A stretch of 64,000 nt of DNA from Flavobacterium sp. Root935 (lineage in GTDB: Bacteria; Bacteroidota; Bacteroidia; Flavobacteriales; Flavobacteriaceae): positions 886,598 through 950,597 of the forward strand of contig NZ_LMJL01000012.1 in the NCBI RefSeq assembly GCF_001429295.1. Reading direction: 5' to 3'. Every line of letters begins with the position of its first letter. Within the stretch, counting starts at the first letter, position 1. The notes below the pieces were generated by a model, which worked only from the letters and a program-made list of their open reading frames with translations, was not told the DNA's origin and searched no databases. A program made the translations under genes and the position numbers. This document shows positions 33,890-43,257 of this stretch, piece by piece.

Positions 33890-36277
33890 TCATTTTAAAT
33901 CCCTGTTGCTAAAATAGTTAGACATTAAAGTCACGAAGCTCACTATAGTAATTGTACTCAAAGGCATAATGATAGCTGCTACTATTGGAAGCAGATTTCC
34001 TGTAACTGCAAATGCAAGCCCAACAACGTTGTAAAGCAATGACAAAGCAAAACTCATTTTGATTACCAATATTGCTTTGTGAGAGAGTTTTAAAAAGTAA
34101 TTGAGCCTTGAAAATTCAGAAGCATCCAATATAGCATCACATGCTGGTGAAAAGACATTTACGTTCTCTGAAATTGATATTCCAACATTACTTTGTGCCA
34201 ATGCTCCAGCATCGTTTAGTCCATCGCCTACCATCATAACATTCTTTCCTTTTTCTTGAAGTTTTTTGATGTATTCGAGCTTTTGTTCTGGTTTTTGATT
34301 GAAGATTAATTCGGTATCTTTTGGAAGGATAGCTTCTAAATTTCCTCTTTCTCCATCATTATCGCCAGAAAGTACTTTAATTTCATATTCTCTGCTCAAC
34401 ATTGAAAAAAGATCTTCTAATCCTTCTCGATATTGATTTTGAAAAACAAATTTTCCAAAATAAACTCCATCAATTTTAATATGTAAAGCTGTTTTTTCGA
34501 TCTCTGAACTATTTGTAACTATATCATCTACAAATTGCCCTGACCCTATTTTAACTTCTTTATCAGCAGCAACGGCTAAAATTCCTTTTCCTGTAATTTC
34601 TTGAAAATTATCGACTTGTATCCGTTTTGTTTCTGGAAGAAAATCATAAAGCATACGGCTTAAAGGATGGTTTGAACCGCGAAGCACATTTTTAATCAAT
34701 ATATTATCTGAATCAGAAATAGCATTTCCTTCATATAATATATTCGATTTTTTATTGGTTGTAATTGTTCCCGTTTTATCAAAAACAATTGTATCAACTT
34801 TAGCAAGCTGTTCAATTACCACAGCATTTTTTAAATAGAATTTCTTTTTACCTAAAATTCTCAAAATATTTCCAAAAGTAAATGGAGCTGTAAGAGCGAG
34901 TGCGCAAGGGCAAGCCACTATTAATACCGCTGTAAAAACATTAAAAGCTGTATTAGCATCTATAAATATCCAATAACCAAAACCAGCAAATGCAATCAGC
35001 AGTAAGATTGGGGTAAAATACCGGCTTATTGCATCTGTTATGGTTTTGTGTTTTTGGTCTACTTTTTTCTGAAATATTTCATTACTCCACAACTGCGTCA
35101 AATAACTTTGAGAAACAGAATGCAGTACTTCCATTTCAATCACTTTTCCAATTTGTTTGCCGCCTGCAAATACCTTATCTCCCGACTTTTTAGTTATCGG
35201 AACAGCTTCCCCAGTGACAAAACTATAATCAATTTCTGCACTTTCGCTGATTAAGATTCCATCAACCGGAATAAGTTCTTGATTTCGAATCAATAAACGA
35301 TCCCCTTTTAAAACATCATAGATTGCTACATTTTCTTCAGAAGAATCTTTGTTGATTCTGGTAACCGCAATTGGAAAATAAGATTTAAAATCCCTTTCGA
35401 AACTTAAAAAACTATAGGTTTTAATTTGAAACATTTTACCAAGAAGCATAAAGAATACTAAACTTGCCAAACTGTCAAAAAAACCTGGACCGTGATCCAT
35501 TAACATATCGTATGAACTGCGAATGAACATTACAATAATCCCTAAAGCAATAGGAATATCAATATTCAACATTCTGGTTTTAATGCTGTGATAAGCAGAA
35601 ACATAATAACCACTTGCTGAATATAAAAAACTTGGAAGAGCTAAAAGAAAAATCAGCAATCTGAAAAAAGGTTTGTAACTATCGAGCCAGAATTCTTTCA
35701 TTTCGAAATATTCGGGAAACGAAAGCAGCATAATGTTTCCGAAACAAAAAAAGGCCACGCCAAGTTTATAAGTTAAACTTCTGTCTACTCTTGCTTTTGC
35801 TGTTTCGTAATTTTCTAAACTTATATAAGGTTCGTAACCAATTGAACATAAAAGATTAACGATTTCTTTTAAAGAAACGACATCAGAATTAAAGGTAATT
35901 CTAACTTTCTTTTCATGGAAATTAACTTGTGAAATACTAATTCCAGGCTGTAAGCGGTTTAGATTTTCTAAAATCCAAATACATGAACTGCAGTGAATAT
36001 GAGGAATATTTAAAGAAACAATAGCTGTATTTCCTTCTTGAAATTCTAGAATCTTTGAAAGTATAGCATCGTTTTCTAAAAAATCATATTTGCCTGCAAT
36101 GTCCTGCGGAGTAGCACCAGGCGATTTTTCGAAATCATAATAAGAGGTTAAGTCATTACTGCTGAAAATTTCGTAAACTGTTTTACAGCCTGTGCAACAA
36201 AACTTCTTATCATCAAAATCAATTTCTTCATTTTGTTCAATAGTTAAACCACAATGAAAACAACTTTGCTCCCTCAT
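33890..36277 (-). CDS. ccoI: Copper-translocating P-type ATPase for oxidase assembly
   Basis: 795 residues from ATG 36277. An in-frame ATG 39 bases upstream is unlikely because it lies before the predicted transcription start. Order: N-terminal Cys motifs CFHCG and CCTGC, an HMA domain (HIHCSSCIW), membrane helices, the actuator TGEAVP, ion-path motif CPC (VACPCALALTAPF), phosphorylation motif DKTGT, and hinge GDGLNDAGAL. It is the CcoI/FixI class that exports copper for the binuclear centre of cbb3 oxidase. It lies upstream of ccoS with its own Fnr-type promoter. Confidence 0.94.
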   Translation of the reverse strand: MREQSCFHCGLTIEQNEEIDFDDKKFCCTGCKTVYEIFSSNDLTSYYDFEKSPGATPQDIAGKYDFLENDAILSKILEFQEGNTAIVSLNIPHIHCSSCIWILENLNRLQPGISISQVNFHEKKVRITFNSDVVSLKEIVNLLCSIGYEPYISLENYETAKARVDRSLTYKLGVAFFCFGNIMLLSFPEYFEMKEFWLDSYKPFFRLLIFLLALPSFLYSASGYYVSAYHSIKTRMLNIDIPIALGIIVMFIRSSYDMLMDHGPGFFDSLASLVFFMLLGKMFQIKTYSFLSFERDFKSYFPIAVTRINKDSSEENVAIYDVLKGDRLLIRNQELIPVDGILISESAEIDYSFVTGEAVPITKKSGDKVFAGGKQIGKVIEMEVLHSVSQSYLTQLWSNEIFQKKVDQKHKTITDAISRYFTPILLLIAFAGFGYWIFIDANTAFNVFTAVLIVACPCALALTAPFTFGNILRILGKKKFYLKNAVVIEQLAKVDTIVFDKTGTITTNKKSNILYEGNAISDSDNILIKNVLRGSNHPLSRMLYDFLPETKRIQVDNFQEITGKGILAVAADKEVKIGSGQFVDDIVTNSSEIEKTALHIKIDGVYFGKFVFQNQYREGLEDLFSMLSREYEIKVLSGDNDGERGNLEAILPKDTELIFNQKPEQKLEYIKKLQEKGKNVMMVGDGLNDAGALAQSNVGISISENVNVFSPACDAILDASEFSRLNYFLKLSHKAILVIKMSFALSLLYNVVGLAFAVTGNLLPIVAAIIMPLSTITIVSFVTLMSNYFSNRDLK

Positions 36278-36297
36278 AAACTTGTTTTTATAGGGTA

Positions 36298-36305
36298 CAA
36301 ATTTC
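36298..36305 (-). promoter_or_regulatory. -7-like promoter element of ccoI
   Basis: GAAATTTG on the minus strand, one mismatch to TAnnTTTG, centred exactly 33 bp from the palindrome at 36328-36341. Confidence 0.5.
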
Positions 36306-36327
36306 CGATTAAACACCAGTCATTAAG

Positions 36328-36341
36328 ATGATAATTATCAT
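36328..36341. promoter_or_regulatory. Fnr-type operator between ccoI and the regulator gene
   Basis: Second exact copy of ATGATAATTATCAT. It is 50 bp before the ccoI start and about 140 bp before the divergent regulator gene, so it mainly serves ccoI. Confidence 0.8.
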
Positions 36342-36479
36342 GTTATATTCGGATTCACTTTTACTGAAATAAAATTATAATTATCAAATCATTACGAATC
36401 CTTATTTATAATAATTTTACCTGATAAAAGTGCCTAAAAACTTTAATTATCCTTAATTTTGCAGCAAACAAATATTGTC

Positions 36480-37163
36480 ATGAATAAATGTGATCAATGC
36501 ATTGTACGCCAGCTAAGCTCTTTAAAAGCTCTTAATAAAGAGGAAGTTATAAAACTAGCAAACAGCAAAACCACTTATAAAATTAAAAAAGGTGAAGCCA
36601 TTTTTGAAGAAGGTGAAGTAACCAATGGTGTTTTTTGCGTGAAAGACGGCGTTGGTAAACTATCTAAATTGAGTGCAAACGGAAAAGACCAAATTGTAAA
36701 ATTGGTAAAATCTGGCGAACTTCTTGGGCAGCGTTCTATGATTAGTAATGAGCCGGCAAACTTAACTGCTAAAGCTATTGCAGACATGGAAGTTTGTTTT
36801 ATTCCTAAAACCGAAATCATTAATTTCTTTAACAGCAATAATCAGTTTTCTTTAAATATGATGCAGTCTGTGTGCGAAGATTTAAAGGAATCTGAAAATG
36901 AAAAAATTGCTTTGGTTCAAAAAACAGTGAAGCAAAGACTAGCAGAAACCTTACTTCATTTACACGAAGCGTTTGGCGAAGACACCGATAAAACCCTAAA
37001 AGTTCAACTGACAAGAGAAGAACTTGCTGGAATTATTGGCACTGCGACAGAAAGCTGTATTCGTTTATTATCTGATTTTAATAAATCAGAATTGATCGAA
37101 TTGGTTGGTAAAAAGATTATGCTTAAAAATGTTCGCGCCTTAAAAAAATTGGCCGATAATTAA
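36480..37163 (+). CDS. Crp/Fnr-family transcriptional regulator
   Basis: 227 residues from ATG 36480 (a TTG 21 bases upstream is the alternative). An N-terminal CxxC (Cys4, Cys7: MNKCDQC) precedes a cyclic-nucleotide-binding-type beta barrel (~20-120, GEAIFEEGEVTNGVFCVKDG, GELLGQRSMI), a dimer helix, and a winged HTH (~165-220) with LTREELAGIIGTATESCIRLLSDF; the recognition helix has E-S-x-x-R as in Fnr/Crp proteins that read TGA/TCA half sites. With other Cys residues available it may bind a 4Fe-4S cluster and sense oxygen. TAATTTTG at 36454-36461 is its likely -7 element. It probably controls the neighbouring cco and hemN genes. Confidence 0.9.
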   Translation: MNKCDQCIVRQLSSLKALNKEEVIKLANSKTTYKIKKGEAIFEEGEVTNGVFCVKDGVGKLSKLSANGKDQIVKLVKSGELLGQRSMISNEPANLTAKAIADMEVCFIPKTEIINFFNSNNQFSLNMMQSVCEDLKESENEKIALVQKTVKQRLAETLLHLHEAFGEDTDKTLKVQLTREELAGIIGTATESCIRLLSDFNKSELIELVGKKIMLKNVRALKKLADN

Positions 37164-37930
37164 AGTTTTTTAGCTTCGTTCCAAAAAACATCCATTTCGG
37201 TAAGCGTCATATCCATCAAAGGTTTCCCTAATTCGTTTGCTTTACTTTCTAAGTATTGAAAGCGTTTGATGAACTTTTTATTAGTTCTTTCTAAAGCGTC
37301 TTCTGGATTAACATTTAAAAAACGGGCATAATTGATCATTGAAAACAGTACATCACCAAATTCGTCTTCAATTTTGTCTTGGTTTCCAGATTTTACCTCG
37401 TCTTGTAATTCTTGTAATTCCTCCTGTACTTTGTCCCAGACTTGATGCGGTTCTTCCCAATCAAATCCTACACCTTTTACTTTATCCTGAATTCTACTTG
37501 CTTTAACTAAAGCTGGAAGACTTCTAGGAACACCTTCTAAAACAGATTTTTTGCCTTCTTTAAGCTTTAATTTTTCCCAGTTTTGTTTGACTTCTTCTTC
37601 ATTCTCCACTTTAACATCTCCATAAATATGAGGATGACGGTGAATTAGTTTTTCACAGATTTCATTGCAGACATCCGCAATATCAAAATCGTTTGTTTCA
37701 CTTCCGATTTTAGCGTAAAAAACAATGTGCAGAAGCAAATCTCCCAATTCCTTTTTAACTTCATTTAAATCATTGTCCAGTATAGCATCGCCGAGTTCAT
37801 AAGTTTCTTCGATTGTCAAATGTCTCAATGTCTGCAGGGTCTGCTTTTTGTCCCATGGGCATTGTTCACGAAGTTCATCCATGATATTTAATAATCTCTC
37901 AAATGCTTGTAACTGGTTTTCTCTATTCAT
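37160..37930 (-). CDS. mazG: Nucleoside triphosphate pyrophosphohydrolase
   Basis: 256 residues with two MazG domains: CPWDKKQTLQTLRHLTIEETYEL with EVKKELGDLLLHIVFYAK, then VWDKVQEELQELQDEV with EDEFGDVLFSMINYARF. The acidic ExxE...ExxD motifs bind magnesium. It hydrolyses NTPs/dNTPs to monophosphates for house-cleaning or stress control. Its stop codon overlaps that of the convergent regulator gene by four bases. Confidence 0.94.
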   Translation of the reverse strand: MNRENQLQAFERLLNIMDELREQCPWDKKQTLQTLRHLTIEETYELGDAILDNDLNEVKKELGDLLLHIVFYAKIGSETNDFDIADVCNEICEKLIHRHPHIYGDVKVENEEEVKQNWEKLKLKEGKKSVLEGVPRSLPALVKASRIQDKVKGVGFDWEEPHQVWDKVQEELQELQDEVKSGNQDKIEDEFGDVLFSMINYARFLNVNPEDALERTNKKFIKRFQYLESKANELGKPLMDMTLTEMDVFWNEAKKL

Positions 37931-37972
37931 CTTGAAGTTCTTTTAAAATTTAAAACTCGATCTTGTAAAATT

Positions 37973-38008
37973 AAAAAATCCTGTCAAGAAAACTATCTTA
38001 ACAGGATA
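37973..38008 (-). terminator. Terminator of the DUF5606 gene
   Basis: Stem ATCCTGTCAAGA / TCTTAACAGGAT (one mismatch) with an A-run on its left, giving a T-run on the minus strand. Confidence 0.8.
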
Positions 38009-38032
38009 TTATATAATTAAAAGAATAACTTA

Positions 38033-38518
38033 CTATTCTTCTTTTTTAGCTTTTGCTTTTTTAGCTGCTGGAGCTTTTTTAGGTTTTTCTTCAGCAACTG
38101 GAGCTTCTTCTTTAGTTTCTTCAACAGCTGGAGCTAAATCTGTAACTAAACCTTTTGCTTGAAGTGTATTATACCAGTTTAATACTTTTTTGATGTCTGA
38201 TGGATAAACTCTTTCTTCGTCGTAATCTGGAAGAATCTGCTTAAAATAGGCAGCTAAAGTAGCGTTGTCTTCTTTATGAGAAATCGCTTGACCTTTGTTC
38301 TCTTTAACGGCAATTCGCTGCATTACTTCAGTTAATGGTTTTTCACCTTCATAAGTATAAATCGAAATTTCAGACAATAAACTTACATTGCTTTTTAGAT
38401 TTACAGTAATCTTCTTCCCATCAATTAATGATTCCGCCACAAAACCTGTACGAGTTTGAACTTTCAATTCGTATAAACCTGGTTTCCCTGAAATGGCTAA
38501 AATTTTCGTTAAATTCAT
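38033..38518 (-). CDS. DUF5606-family protein
   Basis: 161 residues. The first ~125 residues are compact (LTKILAISGKPGLYELKVQTRTGFVAESLIDGKK split into strands, then LPDYDEERVYPSDIKKVLNWYN), which I recognise as the Bacteroidota-specific DUF5606. The last ~35 residues are a Lys/Ala/Glu-rich disordered tail. No enzyme motif. It is 60 bp downstream of def on the same strand and probably co-transcribed, which hints at a translation-linked role. Confidence 0.85.
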   Translation of the reverse strand: MNLTKILAISGKPGLYELKVQTRTGFVAESLIDGKKITVNLKSNVSLLSEISIYTYEGEKPLTEVMQRIAVKENKGQAISHKEDNATLAAYFKQILPDYDEERVYPSDIKKVLNWYNTLQAKGLVTDLAPAVEETKEEAPVAEEKPKKAPAAKKAKAKKEE

Positions 38519-38578
38519 TTTTATTAAAATTAGTATTAAGAATTTGATTTATTTTTTGTTTCTAAATATTTAGAAAAC

Positions 38579-39169
38579 TTATCTCCCTTTTTTGGCTGCA
38601 AAAAACTTCATTCTATATTCCTGAGATGTTTTTCCCTCAGTAATATTTTTTAGTTTCTTTTGAATTAAACGTTTTTTAAGAGACGAAATTTTATCTGTAA
38701 ATAAAATTCCTTCAATATGATCGTATTCGTGTTGAATAACTCTCGCAATTAAGCCATCAAAAACCTCTGTTTTCATTACGAAATCCTCGTCACAATATTC
38801 AATTGTAACAATTGGTTTTCTGTAAACGTCTTCACGAACGTCTGGAATACTTAAACAGCCTTCATTAAAACCCCACTCTTCACCTTCTTCCTTAACGATT
38901 TTAGCATTGATAAAAGTTCTTTTAAAACCTTTCAAATCTTTTTGTTCCTCTGAAGGAAGATCTTCATCATCACTAAAAGGCGTTGTATCAATAACAAACA
39001 AACGAATTGGCAGTCCAACCTGCGGTGCTGCAAGTCCAACTCCGTACGCATTATACATAGTCTCGTACATATTTGCGATCGTTTCTTTTAGGTTTGGATA
39101 TTCTGGTGTAATGTCCTGCCCTACTTTTCTCAAAACAGGATCACCGTATCCTACAATTGGTAAAATCAT
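38579..39169 (-). CDS. def: Peptide deformylase
   Basis: 196 residues. All three family motifs are present: GVGLAAPQVG (43-52), EGCLS (103-107, metal ligand Cys105) and HEYDH (147-151, metal ligands His147/151, catalytic Glu148). It removes the formyl group from nascent N-terminal methionine. The C-terminal helix continues past the catalytic core as in type I enzymes. Confidence 0.97.
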   Translation of the reverse strand: MILPIVGYGDPVLRKVGQDITPEYPNLKETIANMYETMYNAYGVGLAAPQVGLPIRLFVIDTTPFSDDEDLPSEEQKDLKGFKRTFINAKIVKEEGEEWGFNEGCLSIPDVREDVYRKPIVTIEYCDEDFVMKTEVFDGLIARVIQHEYDHIEGILFTDKISSLKKRLIQKKLKNITEGKTSQEYRMKFFAAKKGR

Positions 39170-39370
39170 TTGTTTTTATTTATGTTTTTTATGTGCTGCA
39201 AAACAGAACTAAACTTCTCATATTTCAGCTGGCAAAAATAGTAAAAAATAGTCAATGAATAATTCTATTACTATTTTATATCATATTTTTTCAAAACCGT
39301 TAAAAATCTCAGCTATAATTATGCCAAAATCACTCGTACAATTCTTACCTTTGCTAGTAAACCTCTTTTT

Positions 39371-41593
39371 ATGTTTGATAAAATTTCGAAATTTACCAAC
39401 AGCACCTCTTTTTTCAATGCTTCTAAAGTAACCATTGCTTCTGTTGTTCCTGTTTTAGTTTTAAATTTTTTAGGTCATTTTGAAATTGGTTTTACAATAG
39501 CATTAGGAGCTTTTTATACTTATCCAAGCGATATTCCTAGTTCGCTGAGTCATAAAATTAAAGGATTAATTGCTGCATCTTTTATTGTTTCCGGCGTTAA
39601 CCTTTTGGTTAATCTGGTTTATCCTTATCCCGTTTTATTTTATCCCTTTTTAGGATTTTTATTATTTCTCTGTTCTATGATTTCGGTCTATGGACAGCGT
39701 GCAACTTTAATATCTTTCTCTGCTTTATTATCAATTTCTCTTTCATTCGGGCACCTGCACGAGGGCTGGCAGGCATTTGAATACTCCGGTTTTATATTTA
39801 TTGGAGGAATTTTATACTTAATTGTTTCGCTTATTTTTCATTTAGTACAACCTTATAAATATGTAGAATTACAAATTGCTGAAGGTATAAAACTAACTGC
39901 CAAATATTTAAAATTAAGAGGCGATTTATGGAGTCCCGAAGCGAATAGAAAAGCAATTATCGAAAAACAATTGGCCGTTCAGGTAGAATTAAATCTTATT
40001 CACGAAGATTTGAGAAAAATGCTGATCGGAAATCAGAACGCATCTGGAATTACGAGCCAGAACAGAAAAATGCTTTTGGTTTTTATCACATTGGTCGAAA
40101 TTCAAGAACTTGCACTTTATACCTCTTTTGATCATAGTAAACTTCACATCAAATTTGCAAAGCATCCAGAGGTTTTAAGAACATATCAAAATGTGGCTTA
40201 TAAATTGGCTTCGACTTTAAAAAAACTTTCAAAAAATGTTCGCCACATCAGCGTGTATGTAGACAAAAATGATTTAAAGAACGAGCTTGATGCCCTTGAA
40301 TTTGCAATTTTTGATTACGAAAAAACTCTAGGAAAAGACGAAGCAGCCGAAGGAGTTTTGATGCTGACCAATATGCTGAAATATGCGAAAAATCAGGTTG
40401 GAAAAATCAAGATTATTCAACGTGCATTTTCATTGGCAATGCAGTCTTATAAATTAAAAGACAAGGATAAGGAGCTTGAAAAATTCCTGACGCCGCAATA
40501 TTATCCGCTTCGAACTTTGATCGAAAATTTAAGTTATTCTTCTTCTATTTTCAGGCATTCGCTGCGCTTAACAATTACAATTCTAATTGGTTTTTTTCTA
40601 GGTCAGATTCTTCCATTTCAAAACGTTTACTGGATTTTGCTGACTATTGTTGTAATAATGCGTCCTGGTTATGGCTTAACAAAAGAGCGATCTTACCATA
40701 GAATGTTCGGAACTGTTTTGGGAGGTATCATAGCTTTCGGAATTGTATCTATTATTCAAAATCACGTTGCTTTAAGTATTTTCTCTATTATTTGTATGCT
40801 TTTGGGGATTTCGTTTACACAAATCAACTATAAGATCAGCGCAACATTTGTTACGATGTATGTTGTTTTTATATACGGAATTTTAACTCCAGATATTAAT
40901 GAAGTTATTCAATACCGAATTTTAGATTCACTCGCAGGCGCAGTTTTAGCTTTTATTGCCAATCAATTTTTGTGGCCCGCATGGGAATTTATTAATACTC
41001 CTATTCATATTGAAAACGCAATTCGTGCCAACCGAAACTATCTCAAGGAAATTGCTGATTTTTATAATAAAAAAGGAGAAGTTCCGACTTCTTATAGATT
41101 AGCCAGAAAGAATGCTTTTGTTGAAATAGGAAATCTAATGACTTCATTTCAGCGTATGATGCAGGAACCAAAATCGAAACAGAAAACAATGCCTTTGGTA
41201 AACAAACTAGTGGTTTTAAATCACTCATTATTATCTGCTTTAGCATCGCTGTCAACTTATATTCAATCGCATCAAACTACATCTGCTTCTGAGTCTTTCA
41301 ATTATATCATTAAAACGATTTTAGCTAATCTTGATCACTCTATTTCTATTTTAAGAAATGAAGTTATTTTAAAAGATACATTTTTTGAAAAAGAAGATGT
41401 AACGTTACAATTTGAAGAATTAAAAAGAAAGAACTTTACACGGTTGGCAGAAGATGATGGTTTAGACAAAGAAACACGTCAAGCCAAAATGCAGGAAGCT
41501 TCAATGGTTATCGAACAATTAATCTGGATGAGCAATCTTGCCGAAAAAATTCTAAAAAACACAACCGACCTAAAAGCAACAAATCCAGATTAA
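39371..41593 (+). CDS. FUSC-family inner-membrane protein (YccS-like)
   Basis: 740 residues with two membrane blocks: ~15-165 (about six helices; GAFYTYPSDIPSSLSHKIKG) and ~395-530 (LRLTITILIGFFLGQILPFQNVYWILLTIVVIMRPGYG in pieces, with RILDSLAGAVLAFIANQFLWPAWE). Long cytoplasmic regions follow each block (~165-390 and ~540-740). This is the fusaric-acid-resistance/YccS layout, thought to export aromatic acids or similar compounds; substrate unknown. The stop codon lies in the loop of its terminator. Confidence 0.86.
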   Translation: MFDKISKFTNSTSFFNASKVTIASVVPVLVLNFLGHFEIGFTIALGAFYTYPSDIPSSLSHKIKGLIAASFIVSGVNLLVNLVYPYPVLFYPFLGFLLFLCSMISVYGQRATLISFSALLSISLSFGHLHEGWQAFEYSGFIFIGGILYLIVSLIFHLVQPYKYVELQIAEGIKLTAKYLKLRGDLWSPEANRKAIIEKQLAVQVELNLIHEDLRKMLIGNQNASGITSQNRKMLLVFITLVEIQELALYTSFDHSKLHIKFAKHPEVLRTYQNVAYKLASTLKKLSKNVRHISVYVDKNDLKNELDALEFAIFDYEKTLGKDEAAEGVLMLTNMLKYAKNQVGKIKIIQRAFSLAMQSYKLKDKDKELEKFLTPQYYPLRTLIENLSYSSSIFRHSLRLTITILIGFFLGQILPFQNVYWILLTIVVIMRPGYGLTKERSYHRMFGTVLGGIIAFGIVSIIQNHVALSIFSIICMLLGISFTQINYKISATFVTMYVVFIYGILTPDINEVIQYRILDSLAGAVLAFIANQFLWPAWEFINTPIHIENAIRANRNYLKEIADFYNKKGEVPTSYRLARKNAFVEIGNLMTSFQRMMQEPKSKQKTMPLVNKLVVLNHSLLSALASLSTYIQSHQTTSASESFNYIIKTILANLDHSISILRNEVILKDTFFEKEDVTLQFEELKRKNFTRLAEDDGLDKETRQAKMQEASMVIEQLIWMSNLAEKILKNTTDLKATNPD

Positions 41594-41618
41594 TTCATCT
41601 GGATTTGTTTTTTTTTAT
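41579..41618 (+). terminator. Terminator overlapping the end of the FUSC gene
   Basis: Perfect 12-bp stem ACAAATCCAGAT / ATCTGGATTTGT with the TAA stop in its 6-nt loop, then a run of nine or more T. Confidence 0.9.
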
Positions 41619-41637
41619 TCTATTAATTTAAAGAAGC

Positions 41638-43131
41638 TTATTTTATTTTTAAAACTTCTGCTGTATGTTTTCTAAGCTCTGCTAAAAGCTCCGGCTTATC
41701 ATTTAAAGTCTGACCATAAGAAGGAATCATTTTCTTTAATTTAGCTTCCCATTCTGGTGTTTTAATTTGATTGGTAAAACATCTGCTAATCAAATCAACC
41801 ATAATCGCTACGGCTGTAGAAGCACCTGGAGAAGCACCCAATAAAACTGCTAAAGTTCCGTCATGTGTATTAATTACTTCGGTACCAAATTCTAAAATAC
41901 CGCCTTCTTTTTCATCTTTCTTAATAACCTGAACACGTTGTCCTGCTTTTTCTAATTTCCAATCTTTAGAACGTGCAGTTGGTAAATATTCACGTAAAGC
42001 TTTCATTCTATCTTTTGGAGACTGGCGAACCTGCTCAATCAAATATTTTGTCAGCGGGATATTATGATAACCTGCCGCAAGCATTGGAATTAAGTTATTA
42101 GCTTTAATTGACAAAGGCAAATCTAAATAAGAACCGTTTTTTAAGAAACGAGTTGAGAACCCAGCAAATGGTCCAAAAAGAAGTGCTTTTTCCCCATCGA
42201 TTACACGGGTGTCAATGTGAGGAACAGACATTGGCGGAGCTCCAACACTTGCTTTTCCGTAAACTTTTGCCTGATGTTTAGCAATAACCTCTGGATTAGT
42301 ACATTTCAGCCATTGTCCACTTACTGGAAAACCGCCGTAACCATGTCCTTCTGGTACATTTGCTTTTTCTAGCAAAGGTAAAGAACCTCCGCCTGCACCA
42401 ATAAATACGAATTTAGTGTAAGCTTTACGAATTTTTCCTGTAGATAAATCTTTAATCTTTATTCTCCAAGATTTATCTTCACGCTGTCTTAGTTTTTTAA
42501 CTTCGTGATTAAAAAATAAAGAAACGCCATCTAATTTTTCTAAATAATTGAACATACTTCTGGTTAAAGCACCAAAATTTACATCGGTACCAATTTCCAT
42601 ATGTGTGGCTGCTAATTTTTCATCAGCATTTCGTCCTTCCATTACCAGCGGCATCCATTTTTTTAGCTGCTCGACATCGGTACTGAAAGTCATTTCAGAA
42701 AAAATTGGATTGCTCTGCAGAGCTTCAAATCTCTTTTTTAAATAATTTACGTTTTTATCTCCCCATACAAAACTCATATGAGGTACGCTTTTAATAAAAT
42801 TTTCAGGAGAAGGCACTTTTTTTTCCTGCACTAAGTAAGACCAAAACTGTCTTGAAATCTCAAAAGATTCTGCAATACTTATTGCTTTTTTAGGATCGAT
42901 ACTGCCGTCTGCCTTTTCTGGAGTATAATTTAGTTCACAAAAGGCAGAATGTCCAGTTCCTGCATTGTTCCAAGCATCAGAGCTTTCTGCAGCAGCAACA
43001 TCTAATCTTTCGTAAATTTCAATTTTTATATCCGGTTGTAATTCTTTCAAAATTACTCCTAGAGTGGCACTCATAATTCCAGCTCCAATGAGTACTACAT
43101 CACTATTTGAACGTATGGTTTCGTCAGGCAT
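41638..43131 (-). CDS. mqo: Malate:quinone oxidoreductase
   Basis: 497 residues from MPDETIRSNSD; an upstream ATG would add 15 non-conserved residues. FAD-binding VVLIGAGIMSATLG near the N-terminus, then the family blocks SSDAWNNAGTGHSAFCELNYTP (in parts), PVSGQWLKC and LFGPFAGFSTRFLK, ending GASPGASTAVAIM. Peripheral membrane flavoprotein that oxidises malate to oxaloacetate and passes electrons to menaquinone. Single gene. Confidence 0.96.
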   Translation of the reverse strand: MPDETIRSNSDVVLIGAGIMSATLGVILKELQPDIKIEIYERLDVAAAESSDAWNNAGTGHSAFCELNYTPEKADGSIDPKKAISIAESFEISRQFWSYLVQEKKVPSPENFIKSVPHMSFVWGDKNVNYLKKRFEALQSNPIFSEMTFSTDVEQLKKWMPLVMEGRNADEKLAATHMEIGTDVNFGALTRSMFNYLEKLDGVSLFFNHEVKKLRQREDKSWRIKIKDLSTGKIRKAYTKFVFIGAGGGSLPLLEKANVPEGHGYGGFPVSGQWLKCTNPEVIAKHQAKVYGKASVGAPPMSVPHIDTRVIDGEKALLFGPFAGFSTRFLKNGSYLDLPLSIKANNLIPMLAAGYHNIPLTKYLIEQVRQSPKDRMKALREYLPTARSKDWKLEKAGQRVQVIKKDEKEGGILEFGTEVINTHDGTLAVLLGASPGASTAVAIMVDLISRCFTNQIKTPEWEAKLKKMIPSYGQTLNDKPELLAELRKHTAEVLKIK

Positions 43132-43257
43132 AACAGTATTTTTATTTAAAGTGCAAAGGTACTTTTTTAATTGCAAAAAAAAACTAATTTTTAGATGATA
43201 AAAGTTAGGATTTTCTAAAAACCTTTAAATTATAAACAATAAATAAGACGAAGAGCG

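Noticed and set aside
36418..36431. Fnr site for autoregulation of the regulator gene
   Set aside because: Only a TGAT half site is seen there, and its spacing to the TAATTTTG at 36454 does not fit the 33-bp rule of the other three.
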